Shown: piece after piece, positions 7,601-14,023 of the stretch
Layout of the letters: every line of letters starts with the position of its first letter
Position numbering within the stretch: position 1 is the stretch's first letter
Assembly: GCA_025927475.1 (NCBI GenBank)
Contig: JAICLL010000042.1
Span: 1 to 40,265 of the forward strand
Origin: Pirellulales bacterium
Lineage (GTDB): Bacteria; Planctomycetota; Planctomycetia; Pirellulales; JAICIG01
DNA: 40,265 nucleotides
Direction of reading: 5' to 3'
Notes under the pieces: model-generated
Database searches by the model: none
What the model saw: the letters and a program-made list of their open reading frames with translations, nothing else
What the model was told of the DNA's origin: nothing
Position numbers and translations under genes: made by a program

Positions 7601-10295
7601 CCGTAATCTTGCCGCTGATCTCCTCGCCGCGATAAAACACTTTGCGATCGACGTCGACGCCCAGCCGCACCGGATCGAGGCGATATTCATGCACCTGGAA
7701 CGCGCCCTGGTAGCTGTGATCGTCGTCGTCGCGCACCTGAATGCGGTATTCGCCCAGGACGCTCGTCGGGGGAAGGGCGAAGTGCGCGTGGAAACTGCCG
7801 AAGCGGCCCAGCTCGACTTCGTCCTGGCGGATCAGCCGGTCGCGGTTGTCGAAAACTTCGAGGTGGTATTTCTTGCCGGCCTCGACCACAAACCGGTCGT
7901 CGGCCACGGTGCGCACGATGCCGCGCACGTGAACCAACTGCCCGGCGCGGTAGGCGGGGCGGTCGGTGAAGATATAGCCGCGCTCGCTCAGGCCGGTCGC
8001 CACGCCCACGCCCTCCAGGCCCACGACGTTCGAGGCGGCGCTGCCCTCGGCCACGGCGAACACCCGCACGTCGCTCGCCGATTTCAGCTCTTCAAACGCC
8101 TGTTGAAAGACGCCGTTTTCGTCCGTTTCGCCCTCGGCGAACACCTGCTGCCCGTTGGACACCAGCAGCCGCGCCTTGGGCCAGGGCTGGCCGGTGCGCA
8201 GGTTCTCGGCGAACACAAACACCTCGTCGCGCGAGCTTTTGACGATGATGTCCAGGTCGCTCTGCACGACCAGCGTGGTGGCTTCCAGCGTCTTGCTGCT
8301 GACAGTGACAATCATCACGCCGCCATGGTCGTCTTTCGCTTTGCGCGCATTGTCGCCTTTCGCTCCGCGAAAGTTTGCGTTGTCGCCGTCGGCGCCACGG
8401 TTTCCAGCGTCATCAGCGTCATGATTTCCCGCGCCGCGATCGCGACTTTCGCGGAGCGAAAGGCGACTGTCGGGCAGCGGCAGCTCGATCGTGCTCTCAA
8501 GCTGCTGATACTGGGCGTAGCGCGGCACCTCAAACTCGATCGTGCTGTCAGGGTCGATCAGCGCCACGTCGAGCGCCTCGACGCCGCCGGCCAGGTGCAT
8601 CTTGCGGAAATAGGTTTCCAGATCGACGGTGTACGCCCGCACCTGCACCGTTTCCAGGTTGCGGCTGGTGAGCTTGATTTGCGGCGTTTCGTTGCTGCGG
8701 AAGGTGCGCTCGGTGGCGATGGCCAGTTCTTTGGCCGTCAGCCGGGCGACGCGAGCCTGCGCCTGCGAGGCAAAGCTGCCCCAGGTGACCTTGCGATATT
8801 CGGTCAGCGCGTCGTCGAGCTTCTCGAGCTTTTCTTCGAGCGTCGCCGCGATCAGAAACTGCGCCTGCGACGACTCTTCGCCGCCTGGATACTTCGAGAC
8901 CAGCCGCCGCCACTCGGCGATGGCTTCGTTCCAATGTTCTTGCTGAAACTCCATCGAGCCCAGCTCGAGCAGAATGCGCGGGTTGCGGGGATCGAGCGGA
9001 TACTTGGCGGCAAACGCCTGCCACAGCCGCCGGGCGTCGCCGTAGCGCTTGGCCTGGCGGGCCTCGGCCCCCAGCAGATACTCGGCGTCGACAATCTGGC
9101 GCTGCACGTCGCTCCACGACGAATGCGCCGGATGCTTTGCCAGATACTCTCGCCAGGCGGCCAGCGCTTCGTCGAATTTTTTTTGCGGCAAGAAGGCTTT
9201 GCCCAGCAGCACGCGAGCGTCGGGCGTTTCCTCGCGGTCGGCGTATTTCTTGTTGTCCAGAAACCGTGTGAGCGTGCGGACCACGTCTTCATATCGGCCG
9301 CGGTGCAGATCGCTTTGGGCAATTCGCAAAAACGCCTGCCCGGCGAGCTTGTGCTCCGGAAACCGCTTGATAAAGGCTTCGAGCGAGGCGACGCCGCGGT
9401 CCAGCTCCTCGTCGTTGCCGGGGTTGGGCAGCCCGAACGTCTGCGAGAGATTGAACATCGCTTCAGCGACGCGCGGCGAGGACTCGTCGTTGCCCACGGA
9501 CAGCAGGTCTTGCCAGGTGCGGCGGGCTTCTTCGCGCTGGTTCTGGGCCAACTGCACTTCGCCCAGCCGATAACGGGCTTCGATGTCCAGCGGGCTGTCG
9601 GGATGCTCTTTGCTGAATTGCGCGAAGCGCTTGGCCGCTTCCGGCAGGTTTTTCAGCTCCTGATAGCAGCGGGCCACCCGCAGCTCAACCTCCAGCCGGG
9701 TGTCGGGCTTGGGGCCGACCTCCAGCGCCTTGTTGTAGAACTCCAGCGCCTTGGCGTAATCGGGTGGCTGGTGCTCGTCGGCGGGTTTGAAATAGGCGTC
9801 GGCGAATTGCAGATAGATGTCGGCGATCTCTTGCTTGCGGTCGATCGAGAGCAGATCGGCGGCCTGCCGGCGATAGATTTCTTCGGCGGCCTGAAAATCT
9901 CCCTTGCGGGCCAGCGCCAACGCCCGGCCAAACCGGTAGCGCCGCAGCCAGCGGCTGTCGGCAAAATCCTTCTCGGCCTGCTCATAGGCGGCGATCGAGT
10001 CGTCATATTGGGCGGCCAGATAGAGCGCCCGGGCCTTGAGATACGCCAACCACGCGCGGTCGGCGTCTTTGTCCTTGGCCGCCTGGTCGATGGCGGCGGC
10101 GGCTTCGGCATATTTGCGGTCTTGCAAAAGCTGCCGTACGCTGTCGGGCGTGGCCGGCTCGACTGGCTCAAACGAGTTTGACTCGGCCGCCGGCGGTTTT
10201 TTTGCCGGCTCTTCGTCGGCCCAAGCGGAAAGAATGCCAAACAGCCCGGCGAGGGCCGCCAGGCAAAGGAGCGCGCGGCGGTAAAGCGGCAGCAT
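1626..10295 (-). CDS. Giant TPR/alpha-2-macroglobulin family protein
   Basis: Predicted 2889-residue secreted protein of the bacterial alpha-2-macroglobulin family, whose classical members trap proteases outside the cytoplasm. Start ATG 10295 has AAAAGG seven bases upstream. Residues 1-26 form a Sec signal peptide (cleavage near SAWA-DE) with no lipobox, so it is probably soluble or periplasmic. TPR-like helices fill about 40-510. MG domains begin near 527, with the typical block YIFTDRPAYRAGQ near 773. A Gly-rich, bait-like linker lies near 1280-1335 and the A2M domain near 1550-1630. The thioester region (near 1797) reads LCGVD instead of the canonical CxEQ, so the reactive thioester is probably absent, although the toroid (DDGGWSW) and an MG10-like receptor domain follow. 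A second TPR block and an N-terminal-like MG segment form the C-terminus. No pbpC neighbour is seen. Three palindromic elements are inserted in frame (4330-4346, 8357-8373, 8446-8462). Confidence 0.93.
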   Translation of the reverse strand: MLPLYRRALLCLAALAGLFGILSAWADEEPAKKPPAAESNSFEPVEPATPDSVRQLLQDRKYAEAAAAIDQAAKDKDADRAWLAYLKARALYLAAQYDDSIAAYEQAEKDFADSRWLRRYRFGRALALARKGDFQAAEEIYRRQAADLLSIDRKQEIADIYLQFADAYFKPADEHQPPDYAKALEFYNKALEVGPKPDTRLEVELRVARCYQELKNLPEAAKRFAQFSKEHPDSPLDIEARYRLGEVQLAQNQREEARRTWQDLLSVGNDESSPRVAEAMFNLSQTFGLPNPGNDEELDRGVASLEAFIKRFPEHKLAGQAFLRIAQSDLHRGRYEDVVRTLTRFLDNKKYADREETPDARVLLGKAFLPQKKFDEALAAWREYLAKHPAHSSWSDVQRQIVDAEYLLGAEARQAKRYGDARRLWQAFAAKYPLDPRNPRILLELGSMEFQQEHWNEAIAEWRRLVSKYPGGEESSQAQFLIAATLEEKLEKLDDALTEYRKVTWGSFASQAQARVARLTAKELAIATERTFRSNETPQIKLTSRNLETVQVRAYTVDLETYFRKMHLAGGVEALDVALIDPDSTIEFEVPRYAQYQQLESTIELPLPDSRLSLRESRDRGAGNHDADDAGNRGADGDNANFRGAKGDNARKAKDDHGGVMIVTVSSKTLEATTLVVQSDLDIIVKSSRDEVFVFAENLRTGQPWPKARLLVSNGQQVFAEGETDENGVFQQAFEELKSASDVRVFAVAEGSAASNVVGLEGVGVATGLSERGYIFTDRPAYRAGQLVHVRGIVRTVADDRFVVEAGKKYHLEVFDNRDRLIRQDEVELGRFGSFHAHFALPPTSVLGEYRIQVRDDDDHSYQGAFQVHEYRLDPVRLGVDVDRKVFYRGEEISGKITAKFYYGAPVADREIRYRLAGGRVFTGRTDENGELAFTLPTRDNRESQVLPLAVTLAERNLQTSVNFYLAVQGFSIGVATVRPVFVSGETFEVTLTTRDAEGKPTGQKLALHVLERTTVEGKVGEREVESHEVTTDEKDGKARLTLRLEAGGKYVLRAEGVDRFKNPVSGSHLVKISDESDTVRLRILADKHTFKVGDVARLQLHWREKPALALVTFQGARVLDYKLVRLKTGVNELELPMTATLAPNFELAAAVMTDERPPNDPADARKFRRFHQAASPFAVERELKVTIAAARADGQPARPGDDVEVTITAADPQGKPVEAELSLAMIEQSLWEMFGANVPAIQDFFRGQPRASALRTTSSVSFAYHPATRNIDPLLLAEKDRREIEAEEQQARDELGRALAMQNQKAGAARQSMSGGIGGGGLATGGRTAANDKDFKRLVDDLTATVTAESWDDAGGAGERKEFKQNLSLVISEMEEAGEEGRSPTSEFNVDREDDGSSGDFNWALGSARGPITESERRLQGTQHFGRAVSGAVAGVFRAGPAGKLPGAESGDMWKERAGRSYHFFADEDAAALAAIDGRSRQSELDALGTPSVAEILTRNVNGSIAVIGRDGTQVNLAIDQKLGDEQAGEVAAKLAEDGAVLLPPNGSQETAYWNPAIVTDAEGKASVTITLPERTTAWKLLAKGVTVDTLAGEGESELVVKKELFGELKLPLAFTDGDEVEIEATIHNDAIEKEPIEVTLRTTIGGKTVEETRTLEAGKGLHELRFKSKLDRPDEPNGEVAPGLVPGGADVDRKNGPGAAKNPPATRAGATDDTVTIELSVKAGGRTDTVRRLLPLQPFGMPVYSTAGGSASSDTTVWVEPPKEMTLNDQRLEIMIGPNVEQSLLDVLLAPTPLCGVDALRLASGLDTTTSDLMAALALEKLIGGTRHAGTPQAEALDGRVRSALSMLVSSQNDDGGWSWTGKAGASNRYVSARAVWALSLAKAAGYRVADEVFEKAVGYLNGLVAATGETDFETKAILLHALAATGRGDFALANRLYRNRPSLSTAALAYLALALIEMDRQPMAKELLDLLAKQSLDESRLSLRESSAKVAKTSRGLLPWSEASTEIRALYLLGLEKVLPESPKAKELADWLMAHRHAHRWSPDKATGPATLALADWFGRTKFGDEHYKLTVIVNNIEIGVLDVTPESRTQTLAVPPQVLKKDKQRVQFSLAGRGRYTFECVLGGFVPADKLKSTTNDWRVRRYYEPAPKELDGEPIPRGFEVVQGNFTTFRNPLTELPIGQRGHVTLQVWRQNLPPNTHEEHLEYLVITEPLPSGVTVIEQSVTGGFERFELRPGEITFYVGSRQNIQLIHYDVHGYLPGSYRAGPTAVRNAYRPEQLAVAEPKSLAVLPLGKLSSDQYRWSPQELFELGKRHFAKHELAEAGAYLTELLAQWQLRPEIHRDAATMLLDIHLERGPEAEIVRYFELIKEKWPDVELPFEKIVKVGAAYDKLGEYERSYLIFRATVESSFLRENGVAGFLEEQGEFLRSVEVMGRLLAEYPPEGYAAAAQYALAQQVYAYAPQAAGDAKLRDKKLTRIDLIEHARRMLGNFLTAYPEDPAADQASFSLANALLELKAYRQAIARCQRFAERYPRSDYLDSFWYIIGYSHFALGEHEQALAMCRKVAEARHVDRQTGREEESRDKWRAIYILAQVYHSLGKAADAIREYTLVADRFADAKQAIDYFAHKEIALPEVTTFQPDEKVEAELKFRNVARCDLRVYKIDLMKFSLLKRNLSGITGINLAGIRPYHEELIELGDGKDYRDRTRKLPLPLKDEGAYLVVCRGDDLHASGLVLVTPLEVEVQEEASSGEVRATVKNMVDDGYVPEVQVKVIGTRNGEFVSGETDLRGVFVAQSIQGTATVIAEGENNRYAFFRGQTELGPPAARANQPAGAAPAPAAAEKPASDAEQLLEGLQQSNSVIQQQQGENRRGIYRQERKGVKAKEAF
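4330..4352. repeat. Palindromic element, copy A
   Basis: CTTTCGC-GGA-GCGAAAG is a perfect 7-bp inverted repeat with a 3-nt loop (4330-4346), followed by GCGACT. It lies in the toroid part of the A2M gene and is translated as RLSLRES. The same 23-bp core occurs at 8446-8468 and, inverted with one difference, at 8351-8373. Confidence 0.8.
8328..8346. repeat. Degenerate palindromic element
   Basis: The stretch GTCGTCTTTCGCTTTGCGC resembles the left part of copy B but has lost the second palindrome arm. It is probably a decayed copy next to copy B. With one full and one partial match nearby, chance similarity is possible. Confidence 0.4.
8351..8373. repeat. Palindromic element, copy B (inverted)
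   Basis: The core here is in the opposite orientation to copies A and C, with the palindrome CTTTCGC-TCC-GCGAAAG at 8357-8373. In the A2M reading frame it encodes NFRGAKGD rather than RLSLRES. Together with copy C it forms a large inverted repeat separated by about 72 bp. The inserted peptide is Asp/Asn/Gly-rich and unlike the MG domains around it. Confidence 0.8.
8446..8468. repeat. Palindromic element, copy C
   Basis: Identical to copy A over 23 bp (palindrome at 8446-8462), and likewise translated as RLSLRES. It lies about residue 609-617 of the A2M protein, at the start of a low-complexity insert of roughly 50 residues bounded by copies B and C. Confidence 0.8.
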
Positions 10296-10566
10296 GACAA
10301 GACCTTTTTTGTAGAGTGAGCGCCCCTGTTCCGGCAGCCCGACCGTTGGCCCGCGGGTTGTCCTCCTATCTGCTTATGACGCTCGAAGCGGCGGAAAAGT
10401 TTCCTGGCCGCCCGGATTTACTGCCCAGGCATCGGATGGCTTTGATCCGTTCTGGACTGGCGCCGATTGAAAGCGAGATCTTTCCCCATTCGTCGGGCTG
10501 AAGGTTTTGGGCCAAGATGGATGCTTGCAACACGCCGAGTTTATTGTACCGCCGCGCACCGGCACA

Positions 10567-10575
10567 TGGTATAAT
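10567..10575 (+). promoter_or_regulatory. Extended -10 promoter giving a leaderless start
   Basis: TGG-TATAAT is a perfect -10 box with the extended TGn motif. It ends six bases before ATG 10582, so transcription would start at or within a base or two of the A of the start codon. No Shine-Dalgarno sequence lies in between. A TTGTAC at 10544-10549 is 20 bp upstream, too far for a good -35, which fits an extended -10 promoter. The rest of the 286-bp divergent spacer back to 10296 shows no clear promoter for the A2M gene. Confidence 0.65.
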
Positions 10576-10581
10576 CCCGCG

Positions 10582-11751
10582 ATGCCAAATGACACCGCCG
10601 AAATCTCGTTCGACGAGCTTGCCGATGTTTCGACCAACCAGGGGCTGCCGGCCGCGACGGCGCGATTGGCCGAACATTTCCGCCGCCAAGAACAATATCA
10701 CGAGCTGTTCGACCTGCGGCTGCTCGAAGCGCGGTTGAAGCTGGGCTTGCCCGCCATTCTGACCAAGGGCCTCGACGATCTCGATGAGCCGCTTCGCACG
10801 CGGATGGAAGACGCATACCTGGCGGCCTGCCGCGAAGTGGGGCATCTGCTGCTGGCCGACGGCCGCGTGCGCGAAGCCTGGATGTATCTGCGGCCCACCG
10901 GCGACCGGGCCGACGTGGCCGCGGCGCTCGAAAAAATCAGGCCGGAACCCGACAACACCGAGCAAATCATCGAAGTAGCCCTTTACGAGGGCATTCATCC
11001 GCGGCTGGGTTTTGAGCTGGTGCTGGCCAATTACGGGCTGTGCAACGCCATCACCACCTTCGACGCTCAGATGCACCAGCGACCGCGCGGCGAGCGTCAG
11101 CAAGTGGCGGCCATGCTGGTGCGGCACTTGCACGCCGACTTGCTGCGGAACCTGCGCGATCAGCTCGCCAAAAAACAGGGCAAGCCGCCCGCCGGCGATA
11201 CCATTGCCGCGTTGGTGGCCGACCGCGATTGGTTGTTTGACGACAACGAGTATCACATCGACACCTCGCACCTGGCGGCGGTGGTGCGGTTTGCGCTGGT
11301 GCTCGACGATCCGGAAGTTTTGCGGCTGGCGCTCGACCTGACCGAATATGGCCGGCGGCTCAGTTCGCTATTTCAATACCCCGGCCAAGAGCCGTTCGTC
11401 GATACCTATCCGACCCACGCCAAGTTTTTTCAGGCGTTGTTGGGAGAGTCGGTTGAGGAGTCGCTCGATTATTTTCGTTCTCGGGCCGAGGCGCTGGCCG
11501 ACAGCGACGCGGGCGCCGCCGCGGCCGAAGTCTATGTGTCGCTGCTGGCGCGGCTCGGCCGGCTCGATGAGGCGCTGGAGGCCGCGGCCAAGTACCTTTC
11601 GAGCGCCCGCACCAGCGGCTTCGCTCCCAGCTTGCTCGAGCTGGCCCAGCGGTCGGGCAACTTCCATCGCCTGCGCGAAATCAGCCGCCAGCGCGGCGAT
11701 TTGCTCGGGTTTATGATGGCCCTGGCCGATGGCGCCGGCCAGCCTTCTTAG
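10582..11751 (+). CDS. Helical protein of unknown function
   Basis: Predicted 389-residue protein with no signal peptide or membrane segment, hence cytosolic. I do not recognise a named family. It is rich in Ala/Leu helices. The N-terminal part (about 10-120) and the last 80 residues look like TPR or similar alpha-solenoid repeats (for example the stretch with LLARLGRLDEALEAAAKYL). A central part includes WLFDDNEYHIDTSH and LFQYPGQEPFVDTYPTH, which look conserved rather than low-complexity. I chose ATG 10582 because a perfect extended -10 box ends six bases before it; the upstream in-frame ATG at 10507 precedes that promoter. Its last four bases overlap the last four of the convergent gene ending at 11748. 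A role in protein-protein contact is plausible from the repeats but unproven. Confidence 0.8.
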   Translation: MPNDTAEISFDELADVSTNQGLPAATARLAEHFRRQEQYHELFDLRLLEARLKLGLPAILTKGLDDLDEPLRTRMEDAYLAACREVGHLLLADGRVREAWMYLRPTGDRADVAAALEKIRPEPDNTEQIIEVALYEGIHPRLGFELVLANYGLCNAITTFDAQMHQRPRGERQQVAAMLVRHLHADLLRNLRDQLAKKQGKPPAGDTIAALVADRDWLFDDNEYHIDTSHLAAVVRFALVLDDPEVLRLALDLTEYGRRLSSLFQYPGQEPFVDTYPTHAKFFQALLGESVEESLDYFRSRAEALADSDAGAAAAEVYVSLLARLGRLDEALEAAAKYLSSARTSGFAPSLLELAQRSGNFHRLREISRQRGDLLGFMMALADGAGQPS

Positions 11752-12650
11752 CGTATTTCCTGCCCGTCGGCCGTGAATTCGAGTGAAAACGTTTGCGCGG
11801 CCGCCAGCGGCGCGTGCAGTTTGATTTCGATCCGCGCGCCCTGCGGCAGCAACTGGCCGACTTTCAGCCGGCAGGGCGGACCCGAGGCCAGCCGCATCTC
11901 GAACCGCGGTCGCTCAGCAAACGGCGGACAAAAGCCGACGTGGGCAATAGCTGTACGAGCGCCTTCGGGCACGTGCAAATGCAAGACTCCGCGGATTTGC
12001 TCTTGGCCCTCGCCCAGCGAGGCGCGCGAATATTCTTGCGTCAGTCGATGCGGGCGATCAGGCCCCGTCGAAACCGGCGTTGGCGCGGCGACCTGCGATA
12101 ACGGACGAGGCTCGGGCCAACGACGTGATCGATTCCGTGTGCGCAGCAGCCGAAAAGAATCGCCTCCGGACAGATACGAGCGCCATGCCCATCCTTCCTC
12201 CAACGCGATGACCGTCCAATAGCTCAGCGCCGCCCACCACGGCCGTCCGGCGGCTCCCAGCGCCAGACCCATCAACAGCAGACTTGCAGAGGTGGCGATC
12301 AGCGGCGACATGCGTTCGAAGGCGCTCGTCTGGGCGGCTCGTGCCACGGCGCCGAGCGCCCGGCCGCTCCAAGCAACCAGCGCCAGCACGATGGACGCTA
12401 TCGGCAGCAGGGCTGGCGCGAGCGGCTGCGCGGCGGCCGTCCCGCGCCGCGCCGCCAGCAACAGCGCGCACATGGCCAAGCCGCACAGCAATGCCAAGCT
12501 GGCCGAACCACACAGCGGCGTCAAAGCCCGCGGCCGCGCTGCGCCGCCCAGATGCACTGCGCCGCCCAGCCGCGCGGCGCCGCCCAGATGCGCTGCGCCG
12601 CTCAGCCGCGCTTCGCCCCGCGGATGTCTGGCGCCTGCCGGCGAGTTCAT
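11748..12650 (-). CDS. Multi-pass membrane protein, unknown function
   Basis: Predicted 300-residue protein. The N-terminus (about 12-40) is a Gly/Ala/His/Arg repeat made by four 18-bp units. Hydrophobic segments follow at about 47-67, 77-97, 114-134 and 138-155, the last containing WWAALSYWTVIALEEGWAW. The remaining 145 residues are soluble and include a beta-rich end with LHLHVPEGARTAIAHVGFCPPF. I do not recognise a named domain. The ATG overlaps the upstream gene's stop (ATGA at 12647-12650), which suggests translational coupling to the PQQ-like gene. Its own stop overlaps the convergent gene by four bases. The real start could lie downstream of the repeat, since that N-terminus is odd, but no better ribosome site is obvious. 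Confidence 0.75.
   Translation of the reverse strand: MNSPAGARHPRGEARLSGAAHLGGAARLGGAVHLGGAARPRALTPLCGSASLALLCGLAMCALLLAARRGTAAAQPLAPALLPIASIVLALVAWSGRALGAVARAAQTSAFERMSPLIATSASLLLMGLALGAAGRPWWAALSYWTVIALEEGWAWRSYLSGGDSFRLLRTRNRSRRWPEPRPLSQVAAPTPVSTGPDRPHRLTQEYSRASLGEGQEQIRGVLHLHVPEGARTAIAHVGFCPPFAERPRFEMRLASGPPCRLKVGQLLPQGARIEIKLHAPLAAAQTFSLEFTADGQEIR
12541..12612. repeat. Four tandem 18-bp units in coding sequence
   Basis: Four consecutive 18-bp units begin GCGCCGCCCAG or GCGCCGCTCAG. Units one and three (ending ATGCRCT) and units two and four (ending CCGCGCK) are more alike, so the array is also two copies of 36 bp. On the minus strand it encodes six-residue repeats such as GGAAHL and GGAARL. 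The length is likely to vary between strains by slippage without breaking the frame. Confidence 0.8.
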
Positions 12651-13909
12651 GGTTTGCCGCCGATGGAAATCAGGTGCGAGATGGTGCGCAGATACATCCG
12701 GTCGCCGGCCACCGCGGGCGTGCTGTGGCTTTCTTCACCGAGCGGATTGCGAGCCAAGAGTTTGGGATTCTTCGTGGCGGAAACCACCACCACGTCGCCG
12801 TCGTCGCTGAGGCAATACAACCGCCCGCCAACACACACGGGCGAGCCAAAATAGTTGCCCGACACGCGCAGCCGGCCCAGCGACTTGCCGCTGGCGATGT
12901 CAACGGAACTGACAATGCCGGAGTCGCTCCACAAAAACAGCACATCGTCGAAGGCCAGCAGCGTCGGACAGTACGGCGCCGACTCTTTGACGGTGTAGAC
13001 CAGTTCGGGCGCGTCGCCGCTGCTGGCCGGCGGACGGACCGCGGCAACGTAACTTCCGCCGCCCCCGGAGCCACACGTGCCAAAGATCAGGCCGCCGGCA
13101 ATCACCGGCGAACTAACGCTGCGCTTGTCAAAAACTTCCAGTTCCCAATTCACGCCGCCGCTGGCCGGGTCGATGCTGGTGATACCGTGCGCCTGGCTGG
13201 TAAAGATGAGCTGCTCGGCCTGCCCCCGCGGCCGGTAAACACACGGCGTCGAATAGGCGACCACTTTGGTGCGGCGATCGACCCTCCAGCGCGGCTCGCC
13301 GGTTCGCCGATCGAGCGCTACCAACGAACTCTTGCCTTTAAAATCTTCGTCGCCCTGGTCGTCGGCCATGATGAGCAGATCGCCATAGACCACGGGCGAC
13401 GCTCCGCCGCTGTGCTGGCTGACAAACGGCCCCAGGTTGCGCCGCCAGACTTCGTTGCCCTGGTGATCGAGCGCCAACAAGGTGAACTCTTCGGGCGCCG
13501 TCCAGGTGACATACACCCGCTCTTCGTCGACGCAGGGCGTGCTCGAAGCGAAGCTGTTGAGCTGATGCTTGCTGTGCGGCGTCGAGGGATATTCGCGCTG
13601 CCATTCGATCTGGCCGTCGTCGGCGCGCAGGCAAAGCACCAGCCGCGTGGCGGTGTCGTCGAAGGCGCTGATCAGAAAGATCTTGTCTCCCCAGATGACG
13701 GGCGAGCTATGCCCGATGCCCGGCAGAGAAACCCGCCAGTTGTAGTCTTTCTCCGACCACTGGGTGGGCACGGTTTGAGCATCACTCACGCCCGAACCGT
13801 TGGGGCCGCGAAAGCGGGTCCAATCTTGAGCGCCGGCGGGCAGCGTCCCGCCACAAAAAACAAGCGCCATGCAGATGAAACGAAAATGGCAAGGTGAGTG
13901 AACTGGCAT
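12647..13909 (-). CDS. Secreted PQQ-like beta-propeller protein
   Basis: Predicted 420-residue exported protein of the PQQ-like (YVTN/WD-type) beta-propeller family that is abundant in planctomycetes. Residues 1-28 are a signal peptide (MPVHSPCHFRF, hydrophobic core, AGAQ). The mature protein opens with the family signature WTRFRGPNGSG. Blade motifs recur: SSPVIWGDKIFLISA, STPCVDEERVYVTW, ASPVVYGDLLIMADD, SSPVIAGGLIFGT, GSPVCVGGRLYCLSDDG and STPAVAGDRMYLRT. ATG 13909 has GGAG six bases upstream; ATG 13942 is also in frame but coincides with the predicted transcription start. Many relatives are annotated as outer membrane assembly BamB-like, but quinone binding or assembly function is not shown here. 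It probably forms an operon with the downstream membrane protein (overlapping ATGA). Confidence 0.9.
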   Translation of the reverse strand: MPVHSPCHFRFICMALVFCGGTLPAGAQDWTRFRGPNGSGVSDAQTVPTQWSEKDYNWRVSLPGIGHSSPVIWGDKIFLISAFDDTATRLVLCLRADDGQIEWQREYPSTPHSKHQLNSFASSTPCVDEERVYVTWTAPEEFTLLALDHQGNEVWRRNLGPFVSQHSGGASPVVYGDLLIMADDQGDEDFKGKSSLVALDRRTGEPRWRVDRRTKVVAYSTPCVYRPRGQAEQLIFTSQAHGITSIDPASGGVNWELEVFDKRSVSSPVIAGGLIFGTCGSGGGGSYVAAVRPPASSGDAPELVYTVKESAPYCPTLLAFDDVLFLWSDSGIVSSVDIASGKSLGRLRVSGNYFGSPVCVGGRLYCLSDDGDVVVVSATKNPKLLARNPLGEESHSTPAVAGDRMYLRTISHLISIGGKP

Positions 13910-13948
13910 CGCGTGCTCCGTGGGTCGGGTCGTTTCGGGCATGACACG

Positions 13949-13975
13949 ATTTTAGTCGATAGCCCTGCAATGCAA
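13949..13975 (-). promoter_or_regulatory. Possible promoter of the PQQ-like gene
   Basis: On the minus strand, TTGCAT (13975-13970) and TAAAAT (13954-13949) are 15 bp apart, a short but tolerated spacing. The predicted start of transcription is close to 13942, leaving a leader of about 33 nt before ATG 13909. This would allow expression independent of the upstream toroid gene. Confidence 0.45.
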
Positions 13976-13976
13976 G

Positions 13977-14016
13977 CCCTGCTCGCAGGGTGGGCCGAGT
14001 GCAGCGAGTACCACCC
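13977..14016. repeat. Double inverted repeat after the toroid gene
   Basis: Two adjacent hairpins occupy the 81-114-bp gap between minus-strand genes: CCCTGC-TC-GCAGGG (13977-13990) and GGGTGG...CCACCC (13988-14016), with the extra arms GAG/CTC-like sequence inside the second. There is no T-run. The layout looks like a REP-type intergenic element or a weak processing or termination site for the upstream transcript. Confidence 0.5.
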
Positions 14017-14023
14017 TTGGGCA

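Noticed and set aside
7212..10181. 989-residue forward frame
   Set aside because: It is antisense to the A2M gene, has biased His/Gly/Arg/Val-rich composition, no start signal and no recognisable domain; such frames arise from high third-position GC.
12541..12612. CRISPR-like array
   Set aside because: The 18-bp units are directly adjacent without spacers and encode a peptide repeat in frame.
12284..13897. 537-residue forward frame
   Set aside because: Runs across the minus-strand membrane and propeller genes and through the 18-bp tandem repeat; no domain or ribosome site.
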